From an uncultured Sphingomonadaceae bacterium (GTDB lineage Bacteria; Pseudomonadota; Alphaproteobacteria; Sphingomonadales; Sphingomonadaceae), in the NCBI GenBank assembly GCA_938003725.1, contig CALKXX010000063.1:1-28828 (forward strand): a DNA stretch of 28,828 bases. The letters are read 5' to 3'. A model generated the notes under the pieces. The model saw only the letters and a list, made by a program, of their open reading frames with translations. It ran no database searches and was not told the DNA's origin. Every line of letters starts with the position of its first letter. Within the stretch, counting starts at the first letter, position 1. Shown piece after piece: positions 1-6,914 of the stretch. The position numbers were made by a program, and so were the translations under genes.

Positions 1-26
1 ACCATTTCGCCACGTCCGCACCTAGC

Positions 27-58
27 GTTCCGGCGCTGAAAATTTTTAGCGTCGGAAC
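27..58. repeat. Near-perfect 32-bp palindrome downstream of ihfB
   Basis: GTTCCGGCGCT (27-37) pairs with AGCGTCGGAAC (48-58) with one G-U type mismatch, around an AT-rich centre (AAAATTTTT). It lies about 70 nt past the ihfB stop on the minus strand. It could be a weak terminator, but there is no T-tract after the stem on either strand, so an operator or cruciform is equally possible. The remaining sequence in 1-127 shows no gene. Confidence 0.35.
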
Positions 59-127
59 AATGCGACAAGCATCATTGCGCTCTTGCGGTCAAGAGCAGAG
101 ATGAGGAAAATCAAATATTTTTGAAAA

Positions 128-409
128 TCAGCCCTTGTTGAGGCGTTCGCGGATTTCTTTTCCCGGCTTGAAATAGGGTACGCGCTTGGCAGGAACCTCT
201 ACGGATTCGCCGGTGCGGGGGTTCCGCCCCATACGCGGTTTGCGTTGGCGCGTTGAAAAGGCGCCAAATCCGCGCAACTCAACACGTCCGCCTTCTGCCA
301 GTTTCTGGCTGATTTGATTGAAGAACAAATCGACGATCTTCTCAATCTCATCCGGTTTCAGTTCCGGATTTTCGGCGGCAAGTTTTTCAAGCAATTCTGA
401 ACGTATCAT
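128..409 (-). CDS. ihfB: Integration host factor subunit beta
   Basis: A 93-residue HU/IHF-family DNA-bending protein of the nucleoid, normally a heterodimer partner of IhfA. The sequence shows the typical start MIRSELLEKLA, the dimerising helices, the GFGAF turn (about 48-51) and the beta-arm GRNPRTG (61-67), whose proline intercalates into DNA and kinks it. The ATG at 409 was chosen because homologues start at MIRSEL and GGAAAGG lies about 8 nt upstream; the frame stays open upstream to 517 but that extension is unlike the family. It follows rpsA on the same strand, but a strong terminator at 579-610 separates them, so ihfB probably has its own promoter in 410-578. The rpsA-ihfB order is common in proteobacteria. 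Confidence 0.95.
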   Translation of the reverse strand: MIRSELLEKLAAENPELKPDEIEKIVDLFFNQISQKLAEGGRVELRGFGAFSTRQRKPRMGRNPRTGESVEVPAKRVPYFKPGKEIRERLNKG

Positions 410-492
410 TGGTGTGCCTTTCCAATTCTCGGCCAACCCCGTCTGCTGTATCGGGATAGAATCACCCCAATAACAGCGCGAACTTACAATAA

Positions 493-507
493 TGTCATTA
501 GATGACA
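493..507. promoter_or_regulatory. Dyad TGTCAT-TAG-ATGACA upstream of ihfB
   Basis: A perfect 6+6 bp inverted repeat with a 3-bp centre, about 85 nt upstream of the ihfB start codon in the terminator-to-ihfB gap. Position and symmetry suit a dimeric regulator site, but no regulator is identified and no clear -35/-10 pair was found beside it. Confidence 0.3.
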
Positions 508-578
508 GAATATGCACTTGTTTTCAATGGTGTTTGCGGAAATGTAAAATCATTTGGTCGAAAGACCTTGAGAGTCAG

Positions 579-610
579 AAAAGCCCGCCACTCGAAAATG
601 GCGGGCTTTT
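579..610 (-). terminator. Intrinsic terminator of rpsA
   Basis: A perfect 12-bp inverted repeat, AAAAGCCCGCCA (579-590) and TGGCGGGCTTTT (599-610), with an 8-nt loop, about 30 nt past the rpsA stop. Read on the minus strand it is a GC-rich stem ending in TTTT. The A/T flanks are symmetric, so it could work in both directions. Confidence 0.85.
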
Positions 611-639
611 CCGTTTTTCTTTCGTCTAACTTTTGTCGA

Positions 640-2343
640 CTAGTCTTCTTTTTTCTTTAGCGCTTCGCCAAGGATATCGCCGAGACTTGCACCGGAATCG
701 GTGGAACCAAACTGTTCAACGGCCTGTTTCTCTTCAGCGAGCTGATGGGCCTTGATCGAGAAGTTCGGTTTCTTGGACCGATCAAAACCGGTGACCATTG
801 CATCGACTTTCTGTCCAACCTGGAAGCGATCGGGACGCTGCTCGTCGCGATCCCGTCCCAAATCGGTACGTTTGATGAAGCCGGTTGCTCCATCGTCGCC
901 AACTTGAACTTCCAAACCACCGTCGCGCACTTCCAGAACGGTAACGGTTGCCACCGAACCCTTCTTCATGCCGCCGGTATCGGCACCGCCAACTGCCGGC
1001 GCGCCTTTCTCTAGCTGTTTCATGCCAAGCGAGATGCGCTCTTTCTCGACATCGATATCCAGCACGATGGCTTTCACCTGTTCGCCTTTGTGATGCAGGT
1101 TCAATGCGTCTTCGCCAGAGATGCCCCATGCGATATCGGACATGTGAACCATGCCGTCCACATCGCCTTCCAGACCGATGAACAAACCGAATTCGGTCGC
1201 GTTCTTGACCTCGCCTTCTACCGTGCTGCCCACTGGATGGGTGTCTGCGAAATCGGTCCATGGATTGGACTGAGCCTGTTTCAGGCCAAGTGAAATCCGG
1301 CGTTTCTCGGTATCGACTTCCAGAACGATGACATCGACTTCTTGAGAAGTGGATACAATCTTGCCCGGGTGGACGTTTTTCTTGGTCCAGCTCATTTCGG
1401 AAACGTGGACCAAGCCTTCAATGCCAGGCTCCAGTTCAACAAATGCACCATATTCGGTGATGTTGGTAACTGCGCCAGCCAATTTGGTGCCCACGGCATA
1501 TTTTTCGGAAGCTGCATCCCATGGATCGCTTTCGAGCTGTTTCATTCCAAGTGAGATACGCTGTGTGTCTTTGTTGATCTTGATGATCTGGACTTTCAAC
1601 GTATCGCCAATGTTGATCATCTCGTTGGGATGATTCACACGCTTGTAGGAAAGGTCCGTCACGTGGAGCAGGCCATCAATGCCGCCCAAGTCAACAAAGG
1701 CACCATAGTCGGTAATGTTCTTGACCACGCCTTCGGTAACCTGACCTTCAGCTAGAGATTCGATAAGACCCGAGCGTTGTTCGGCACGGGTTTCTTCCAG
1801 GATCGCACGGCGAGAGACAACAATATTGCCGCGTTTGCGATCCATTTTCAGGATCTGAAACGGCTGTGCAATGTCCATCAACGGGGTAACATCGCGCACG
1901 GGGCGGACATCAACCTGACTTCCGGGTAGGAAGGCGACGGCGCCGTCAAGGTCAACCGTAAAGCCGCCTTTGACGCGTCCAAAAATGACACCTTCAACGC
2001 GATTGCCTTCGTCATATTCTTTTTCAAGCTTGTCCCAGCTGGCTTCGCGCCGTGCGCGGTCGCGGGAAAGCATGGCTTCACCATTCACATTCTCGATGCG
2101 GTCGACATAAACTTCGACTTCATCACCAACGTTCAGTTCTGCTTTTTGACCGGGCGATGCGAACTCGCGCAATGCCACACGGCCTTCAGATTTCAGTCCC
2201 ACATCGATGACAGCCATGTCATTTTCGATGCCGACAACGGTTCCTTTTACGACGCGGCCTTCAAAGCCTGCGTCTTCACCGCCTATTGATTCGTTTAATA
2301 GCGCCGCGAAATCGTCGCGGCTTGGAAATGCCGTAGAGGCCAT
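640..2343 (-). CDS. rpsA: 30S ribosomal protein S1
   Basis: A 567-residue S1 protein that binds mRNA on the 30S subunit and helps initiation on structured or weak-SD messages. Six S1/OB-fold repeats can be seen, starting near residues 30, 113, 200, 285, 372 and 462. Repeats 3-5 carry the most canonical sequence (DYGAFVDLGGIDGLLHVTDLS, EYGAFVELEPGIEGLVHVSEMS and EFGLFIGL). The length matches alphaproteobacterial S1. The ATG at 2343 has AAGGA about 10 nt upstream. It follows cmk after a gap of about 208 bp, the usual cmk-rpsA order, and ends at the strong hairpin at 579-610. No clear sigma70 promoter was recognised in the gap. Confidence 0.98.
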   Translation of the reverse strand: MASTAFPSRDDFAALLNESIGGEDAGFEGRVVKGTVVGIENDMAVIDVGLKSEGRVALREFASPGQKAELNVGDEVEVYVDRIENVNGEAMLSRDRARREASWDKLEKEYDEGNRVEGVIFGRVKGGFTVDLDGAVAFLPGSQVDVRPVRDVTPLMDIAQPFQILKMDRKRGNIVVSRRAILEETRAEQRSGLIESLAEGQVTEGVVKNITDYGAFVDLGGIDGLLHVTDLSYKRVNHPNEMINIGDTLKVQIIKINKDTQRISLGMKQLESDPWDAASEKYAVGTKLAGAVTNITEYGAFVELEPGIEGLVHVSEMSWTKKNVHPGKIVSTSQEVDVIVLEVDTEKRRISLGLKQAQSNPWTDFADTHPVGSTVEGEVKNATEFGLFIGLEGDVDGMVHMSDIAWGISGEDALNLHHKGEQVKAIVLDIDVEKERISLGMKQLEKGAPAVGGADTGGMKKGSVATVTVLEVRDGGLEVQVGDDGATGFIKRTDLGRDRDEQRPDRFQVGQKVDAMVTGFDRSKKPNFSIKAHQLAEEKQAVEQFGSTDSGASLGDILGEALKKKED

Positions 2344-2551
2344 ATATGTTTATCCTTGAATAGTCATTTTTCGGGCCAAGCGGTTGGTTCCGCTGGTCTT
2401 GGACCAAAATTGCAACTGCCACCGCATGTGACAACCGCATCCCTCAGAAAACTGCCATAAATCATAGAATACGCCGGAAACACAAATAGCAAAAGCTGCG
2501 CCAAAGCCGGAGCGGTTCTTTACCGTCCCGTCATACGCATCTCTTTATCAG

Positions 2552-3196
2552 CTATGCCGGATCTTTGTCACGCCGGCGGTTTATCTTCGCATTCACCATA
2601 GCAATTGCCTGCTGAACGGCTGCGTCTATAGTGAGTTCGGTTGTATCTAGCAAGTCCGCATCTGCGGCGGGTTTCAGCGGCGCAGCAGCGCGATTTTGAT
2701 CACGTTCATCGCGGCGCAGAATATCAGCCAGTATATCATCGAAATTTATGGCTTCTCCGCGCGCTTTCATTTCTTCAAATCGCCGAACCGCGCGGGCCTC
2801 TGAGGTGGCGGTTATGAACAGCTTTACGTCGGCATGCGGGGCAATCACCGTGCCAATATCGCGGCCATCCAAAACGGCTCCGGCAGATTGGTTGGCAAAA
2901 TCTCGCTGCCGCTGGTCCAACGCGCTGCGCACAGATGGATGTGCCGAGACCTTGCTGGCATATCCCCCGACATTCTCGCTGCGCAACACAGGGTCGTCCA
3001 GCAGATTATCGTCAAAGACGCAAGCTTTCACCGCATCTGCCTGAACGTCCGGATCGCCTCCTTGCTGCCGCACGGTCCATCCGACTGCGCGATAGAGCAA
3101 TCCGGTATCCATGAAGGGCAGCCCAAAATGGCGTGCGAGTTCTTTGGAGATTGTTCCTTTTCCTGATGCAGTGGGGCCATCGACAGCGATTATCAC
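2552..3196 (-). CDS. cmk: (d)CMP kinase
   Basis: Cytidylate kinase, ATP + (d)CMP to ADP + (d)CDP, cytosolic pyrimidine salvage. From the chosen GTG start it has 214 residues. It shows the P-loop GPTASGKGT (7-15), MDTGLLYRA, the CMP-binding DGRDIGT (about 110-116) and the arginine-rich RRDERDQNR region that closes over substrate. The GTG at 3196 forms a GTGA overlap with the stop of the upstream membrane protein, with CAGGA about 10 nt before it. A TTG at 3232 would add 12 residues and overlap the neighbour by 40 nt, which is less likely. It is translationally coupled in the block aroA - CBU_0592 protein - cmk. Confidence 0.95.
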   Translation of the reverse strand: MIIAVDGPTASGKGTISKELARHFGLPFMDTGLLYRAVGWTVRQQGGDPDVQADAVKACVFDDNLLDDPVLRSENVGGYASKVSAHPSVRSALDQRQRDFANQSAGAVLDGRDIGTVIAPHADVKLFITATSEARAVRRFEEMKARGEAINFDDILADILRRDERDQNRAAAPLKPAADADLLDTTELTIDAAVQQAIAMVNAKINRRRDKDPA

Positions 3197-3453
3197 GACG
3201 TCTGATCCTGCGAATTGCGATAGGCCTTCCAAAGTCCGCCCAATGCAATCGCCATCCAGACAAATTCCAGCAGAAGTGAGGCCAGGTTGAAATGCACCAA
3301 TAGCGAGATTGTCAACAATGCAGCTCCCACCAAGTTCGTGCCGTTGTAAATAAACGGATTCACGTTGGCTGCGTAGACATTATAGGCATAAGCGCTCACG
3401 ATCAGGAAGCTGCCCAATATACCGATTACATTGGCTGTGAAATCGCCGATCAT
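3193..3453 (-). CDS. CBU_0592 family small membrane protein
   Basis: An 86-residue integral membrane protein with three hydrophobic segments (about 7-27, 38-56 and 58-76) and a short polar C-terminus. The N-terminal pattern of a first helix with G-S-F-L, then AYAYNV and a conserved N-x-x-G-A stretch, fits the CBU_0592-type membrane family found beside core metabolic genes in alphaproteobacteria. Its function is unknown. Its ATG overlaps the aroA stop (ATGA, 3450-3453) and its TGA overlaps the cmk GTG (3193-3196), so the three genes are almost certainly translated from one message. The family name rests on pattern recognition only. Confidence 0.8.
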   Translation of the reverse strand: MIGDFTANVIGILGSFLIVSAYAYNVYAANVNPFIYNGTNLVGAALLTISLLVHFNLASLLLEFVWMAIALGGLWKAYRNSQDQTS

Positions 3454-4820
3454 CCGCTCGTCATTTCTTTGATCAGCTGTTCGAACCCGGGGAAACTTGT
3501 CTCAACCGGTGAGATGTCGTCAATGGTAACGCCTTTTTTCGATGCCAACCCGGCGACCGAGAAACTCATCGCAATGCGGTGATCCAGGGCTGTCGCAATG
3601 AGATGACCACTATCCAATCCCGGCAATGGCTTGCCGCCGGAACCTTTGATCGTAAGGCCATCCTCTTTTTCTGTGACGTCCGCGCCAATCGCCTGCAATC
3701 CCTTTGCCATTTGCAACAGCCGGTCGGATTCCTTCACGCGCAATTCATATAATCCGCTGGTCGTCGTGGTTCCTTTGGCGAGTGCCGCAGCCACAAAGAG
3801 GATGGGAAACTCGTCAATCATGCTGGGCGCGATATCTGCGGGGACATCAATGCCGCTCAGCATGCTATGTTTGACACAGATATCCGCCACCGGCTCTCCA
3901 CCGACCGTATGTTTATTTTCGAAAGCAATATCTCCGCCCATCTGCTGGAGTATAGTGAATAACCCGGCCCGTGTTGGGTTAATGCCGACATTTTCGACCA
4001 CGATATCCGACCCTGGGACAAGCAAAGCCGCAACCACGGGAAATGCAGCGGAAGAGGGATCTCCCGGTACTTTGATCTTTTGAGGTTTTAGCTCTGCCTC
4101 GCCGGTTAGAGTGATTTTACGGACGCCGTCTTTGTCGGCCTCAACAGAAATATCCGCTCCAAAACCGGCGAGCATAGTCTCACTATGATCACGGGTTGGG
4201 ACGGGTTCGATGACACGGGTAATGCCGGGCGTGTTGAGGCCCGCAAGCAGTATCGCCGATTTCACCTGTGCTGAAGCGACGGGCAATCGATATTCCATCG
4301 GCACCGCTGGGTATATGCCCCGCACGGTGATCGGCAAACATGCTTTGCCGTCTGCTGTCTGCCGCGCGGCAATATCTGCTCCCATGTCCGACAGCGGATC
4401 AATCACACGGCCCATCGGGCGTTTAGATAGAGAAGCATCGCCGGTAAATGTCGCACTGATGGCGTGCGATGCGACCAGCCCCATCAGCAATCGGGCAGAC
4501 GTCCCGCTATTGCCAAGATCAACGATGTTGTCCGGTTGCATCAGACCCCCGACACCAACGCCATATACGGTCCAAACCCCGTCCTCATTTTGAATATCCG
4601 CGCCCATCGCTCGCAATGCAGCGGCGGTGGCGAGGACATCTTCGCCCTCCAATAGCCCTTCAATTCGGCTTTTTCCGACCGCCAGCGCGGATAGAATCAA
4701 GGCGCGGTGAGAAATAGATTTATCGCCCGGCACGGCAATGCGCCCGCTTAGCGGATTTGCTGTCGTGAACGTCCGACTTTGGGGCAATTGGCTTGCCTGA
4801 TCTGTTGAATTTCGGTTCAT
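3450..4820 (-). CDS. aroA: 3-phosphoshikimate 1-carboxyvinyltransferase (EPSP synthase, class II-like)
   Basis: Condenses shikimate-3-phosphate with PEP to give EPSP, the sixth step of the shikimate pathway. It has 456 residues, two inverse alpha/beta domains. Visible motifs are PGDKSISHRA (31-40), LGNSGTSARLLMG (102-114), SAQVK (183-187), RDHSE (210-214), NPTR (281-284), the catalytic Asp in SMIDEFP (336) and RVKESDR (361-367). The set GDKS, SAQVK, RDHSE and NPTR is what defines class II (CP4-type) enzymes. At the position where CP4 has the glyphosate-excluding alanine (GNAAT), this protein has Gly106 (GNSGT), as in sensitive class I enzymes. The ATG at 4820 has only a weak SD. It is first in the aroA-CBU_0592-cmk block. 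Confidence 0.97.
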   Translation of the reverse strand: MNRNSTDQASQLPQSRTFTTANPLSGRIAVPGDKSISHRALILSALAVGKSRIEGLLEGEDVLATAAALRAMGADIQNEDGVWTVYGVGVGGLMQPDNIVDLGNSGTSARLLMGLVASHAISATFTGDASLSKRPMGRVIDPLSDMGADIAARQTADGKACLPITVRGIYPAVPMEYRLPVASAQVKSAILLAGLNTPGITRVIEPVPTRDHSETMLAGFGADISVEADKDGVRKITLTGEAELKPQKIKVPGDPSSAAFPVVAALLVPGSDIVVENVGINPTRAGLFTILQQMGGDIAFENKHTVGGEPVADICVKHSMLSGIDVPADIAPSMIDEFPILFVAAALAKGTTTTSGLYELRVKESDRLLQMAKGLQAIGADVTEKEDGLTIKGSGGKPLPGLDSGHLIATALDHRIAMSFSVAGLASKKGVTIDDISPVETSFPGFEQLIKEMTSG

Positions 4821-4994
4821 TTGCGGGCTTTAATCAAGGGAGCGGAATAAATTGATTCGGGCGTACGAGTAAAACGGCTTTTGACAGCGCGGCAAAGCTA
4901 TGGCAAGGCGCGCCCAAATTCCACGTCGATCTTTACCGTCCGGCGTGTTAACTTATCTAAAGAAATCAATGAAAATAAGGATTTGGAACCAGCC

Positions 4995-5321
4995 ATGGTG
5001 AAACCAGAATGGGGCACAAAGCGGACTTGCCCGAAATGCGGAACACGATTCTATGATCTCGGCAAGGAAGATCCGGTTACATGCATCGAATGTGATGAGA
5101 GCTGGACACCGGAGCCTGGCCTGAAATCCAAACAGCCAATGCCGTTTGAAGCCGCGCCGAAAAAAGACGCGAAGAAAGACGAAGACACAGTCGACGATGA
5201 TGATCTGGATGTGAACATCGACGATGCTGAACCTTCTGCTGATCAGGAAGTTGATCTGGGCGGTGACGATGATCTGGGCGTCAGCAAGGGTAAAGGCGAC
5301 GACGAACCGGACGAAACCTGA
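4995..5321 (+). CDS. TIGR02300 family zinc-ribbon/acidic-tail protein
   Basis: A 108-residue protein of unknown function, widely kept in alphaproteobacteria. The first 40 residues contain a zinc-ribbon: CPKC (Cys12, Cys15) and CIEC (Cys30, Cys33), in the family signature MVKPEWGTKR-CPKCGTRFYDL. The rest is low-complexity and strongly acidic, with Asp-rich runs (about 65-95), so likely disordered. The ATG at 4995 matches the conserved family N-terminus and has AAGGA/GGAACC upstream; a TTG at 4881 would add 38 unconserved residues. It is divergent from aroA, across about 170 bp that contain an isolated TTGACA (4881-4886) but no convincing -10. Confidence 0.88.
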   Translation: MVKPEWGTKRTCPKCGTRFYDLGKEDPVTCIECDESWTPEPGLKSKQPMPFEAAPKKDAKKDEDTVDDDDLDVNIDDAEPSADQEVDLGGDDDLGVSKGKGDDEPDET

Positions 5322-5351
5322 TATTTGATTTTGGCAGGTCCGGATTTGGAC

Positions 5352-5380
5352 TTGCAAAAGGCGGCGCATCTGCATTAAAC
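5352..5380 (+). promoter_or_regulatory. Candidate tRNA-Ala promoter
   Basis: TTGCAA (5352-5357) and TTAAAC (5375-5380) with a 17-bp spacer, followed by a GC-rich discriminator (GCGCCG). The start would be about 15-20 nt before the tRNA. The hexamers match consensus only moderately. Confidence 0.35.
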
Positions 5381-5406
5381 GCGCCGTCACGCTCATAATG
5401 TTATTG

Positions 5407-5482
5407 GGGGCCTTAGCTCAGCTGGGAGAGCGCTTCGCTGGCAGCGAAGAGGTCAGGAGTTCGATCCTCCTAGGCTCCACCA
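5407..5482 (+). tRNA. tRNA-Ala (anticodon GGC)
   Basis: A complete 76-nt cloverleaf with encoded CCA. The acceptor GGGGCCT pairs with AGGCTCC and contains G3-U70, the alanine identity pair. The D-arm is AGCTCAGCTGGGAGAGC. The anticodon stem is CTTCG/CGAAG with loop CTGGCAG (anticodon GGC). The T-arm is AGGAG-TTCGATC-CTCCT. It stands alone between a TIGR02300 gene and two tandem repeat units. Confidence 0.97.
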
Positions 5483-5489
5483 ATTTTCC

Positions 5490-5610
5490 GGAACAAAGCT
5501 GGTCCGGGGGATCAGCAACCGAAAAATTCCTGAGCGGAGCGAAGGGTTAGGAACAAAGCCCGACCGGGGACGGGCAACCCGAAAAGCCCGGAGCGTAAGC
5601 GAAGGGTGTA
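5490..5610 (+). repeat. Two tandem ~60-nt structured repeats after tRNA-Ala
   Basis: Unit 1 (5490-5549) and unit 2 (5550-5610) both begin GGAACAAAGC and end GCGAAGGGT(G)TA. Each can form a hairpin just after the start (CTGGTCC/GGATCAG in unit 1, CCCGaCC/GGaCGGG in unit 2) and then an outer AACC..GGTT or ACCC..GGGT stem. The stems differ between units in a compensatory way. They would be on the tRNA-Ala transcript and end 28 nt before the next start codon. They may belong to a dispersed family; this could not be tested. Confidence 0.6.
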
Positions 5611-5638
5611 GCGCGCCAATCCAAACTGGAACGCACCC

Positions 5639-6823
5639 ATGACAAAATCCATCACGCATTATGACGCAATCATCCTCGGCGCAGGCGGAGCGGGTTTGAT
5701 GTGTGCGGCTATCGCGGGCCAGCGTGGCCGAAAAATACTCTTGCTCGATCATGCCGATGCGCCGGGTAAGAAGATTCTCATTTCCGGGGGCGGCCGTTGT
5801 AACTTTACAAATGTGCACACGGCGCCGGATCGCTATCTGTCACAAAATAGGCATTTTGCGAAGTCTGCGCTGGCGAGGTACAAAGCCGCTGATTTTATTG
5901 CGCTGGTCGACCGCCATCACATTGAATGGCATGAGAAAACACTGGGGCAACTATTTTGCGACGGCTCTGCGAAGCAGATCGTTTCTATGTTGATGGATGA
6001 ATGTCCGGCGGAAAATGTCACTCTGTCCCTCGGCAAATCTGTAACGGCGGTGCACCAAATAGGCGGTCAATATACCGTTGAATATGGGGGGAATACTGCC
6101 ACTGCGCCTTCACTGGTGATCGCGACCGGCGGTCCTTCCATTCCCAAAATGGGTGCGAGCGGATTTGCCTATGACCTTGCCCGGCAATTTGGATTAAAGG
6201 TGGTTGAACCGCGGCCTGCCTTGGTCCCGCTCACTCTGGGCGGAGAGGAGGCTCTGTTTCGAGAGCTATCGGGCGTATCCGCGCCGGTGATTGCGCGTTG
6301 CGGAAAAACTGAATTTCGCGAAGCAGCACTGTTCACGCATAAAGGGCTTTCTGGTCCGGCCATTTTGCAAATATCTTCCTATTGGAAACACGGTGAGCCA
6401 GTGAGCATTAACTTTCTGCCAGATCTTGGGCCGGATTGGCTGTGCCAATCAAAACAGCAAATGCCAAGATTGTTGCTCAAGAAAGCGATTGGAGTGCATT
6501 TGGCTGACCGTTTGACCGATACATTGATTGATCGGATCGCGTTGTCTGGTGATCTGGGAAACCTTGCTGACAAGAAACTGGAAGAAACTGCGCGCCGGCT
6601 GGCCAACTGGAGGTTCATGCCCAACGGAACAGAGGGTTTTGCAAAAGCAGAAGTGACGGCTGGTGGGATCAGTACTGCTGAACTGTCGTCGAAGAATATG
6701 GAAGCTAGGCAGATGCCGGGCCTTTATGCTATTGGCGAAGCGGTTGACGTCACAGGTTGGCTGGGCGGCTATAATTTTCAATGGGCATGGGCAAGTGGAT
6801 GGGCGGCAGCGCAAACCCTCTAA
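5639..6823 (+). CDS. HI0933/YhiN-family NAD(P)/FAD-dependent oxidoreductase
   Basis: A 394-residue flavoprotein of the HI0933-like family (BaiN/YhiN/TIGR00275 type), predicted cytosolic. It has the dinucleotide-binding GAGGAG (14-19) near the N-terminus, the family signature GGGRCNFTN (50-58), the ATGGPS motif in the middle, and the C-terminal FAD-contacting GGYNFQWAWASGW (from 376). The physiological substrate of this family is not settled; some gut homologues reduce bile-acid intermediates, which should not be transferred here. The ATG at 5639 starts 28 nt after the tandem repeats; no strong SD is visible. It is followed by the helicase gene after 91 bp. Confidence 0.9.
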   Translation: MTKSITHYDAIILGAGGAGLMCAAIAGQRGRKILLLDHADAPGKKILISGGGRCNFTNVHTAPDRYLSQNRHFAKSALARYKAADFIALVDRHHIEWHEKTLGQLFCDGSAKQIVSMLMDECPAENVTLSLGKSVTAVHQIGGQYTVEYGGNTATAPSLVIATGGPSIPKMGASGFAYDLARQFGLKVVEPRPALVPLTLGGEEALFRELSGVSAPVIARCGKTEFREAALFTHKGLSGPAILQISSYWKHGEPVSINFLPDLGPDWLCQSKQQMPRLLLKKAIGVHLADRLTDTLIDRIALSGDLGNLADKKLEETARRLANWRFMPNGTEGFAKAEVTAGGISTAELSSKNMEARQMPGLYAIGEAVDVTGWLGGYNFQWAWASGWAAAQTL

Positions 6824-6914
6824 TCATGTTCTAACAAACACCGATATACTATCAAAACCACAGGCGATTGGCATTTTCCTGGCGGCGTTCAAACATTGCC
6901 ACGGATATAATAAT

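Noticed and set aside
4881..4886. TTGACA upstream of the TIGR02300 gene
   Set aside because: No acceptable -10 at 16-18 bp; the nearest TATGGC is only 12 bp away.
5453..5818. 121-codon minus-strand frame across tRNA-Ala and the tandem repeats
   Set aside because: It reads antisense through a tRNA and through the well-supported flavoprotein gene; its N-terminal part lies opposite the flavoprotein reading frame.
6906..6911. TATAAT directly before the helicase start
   Set aside because: Only 3 nt from the ATG and no -35 at the right distance; more likely chance in AT-rich leader DNA.
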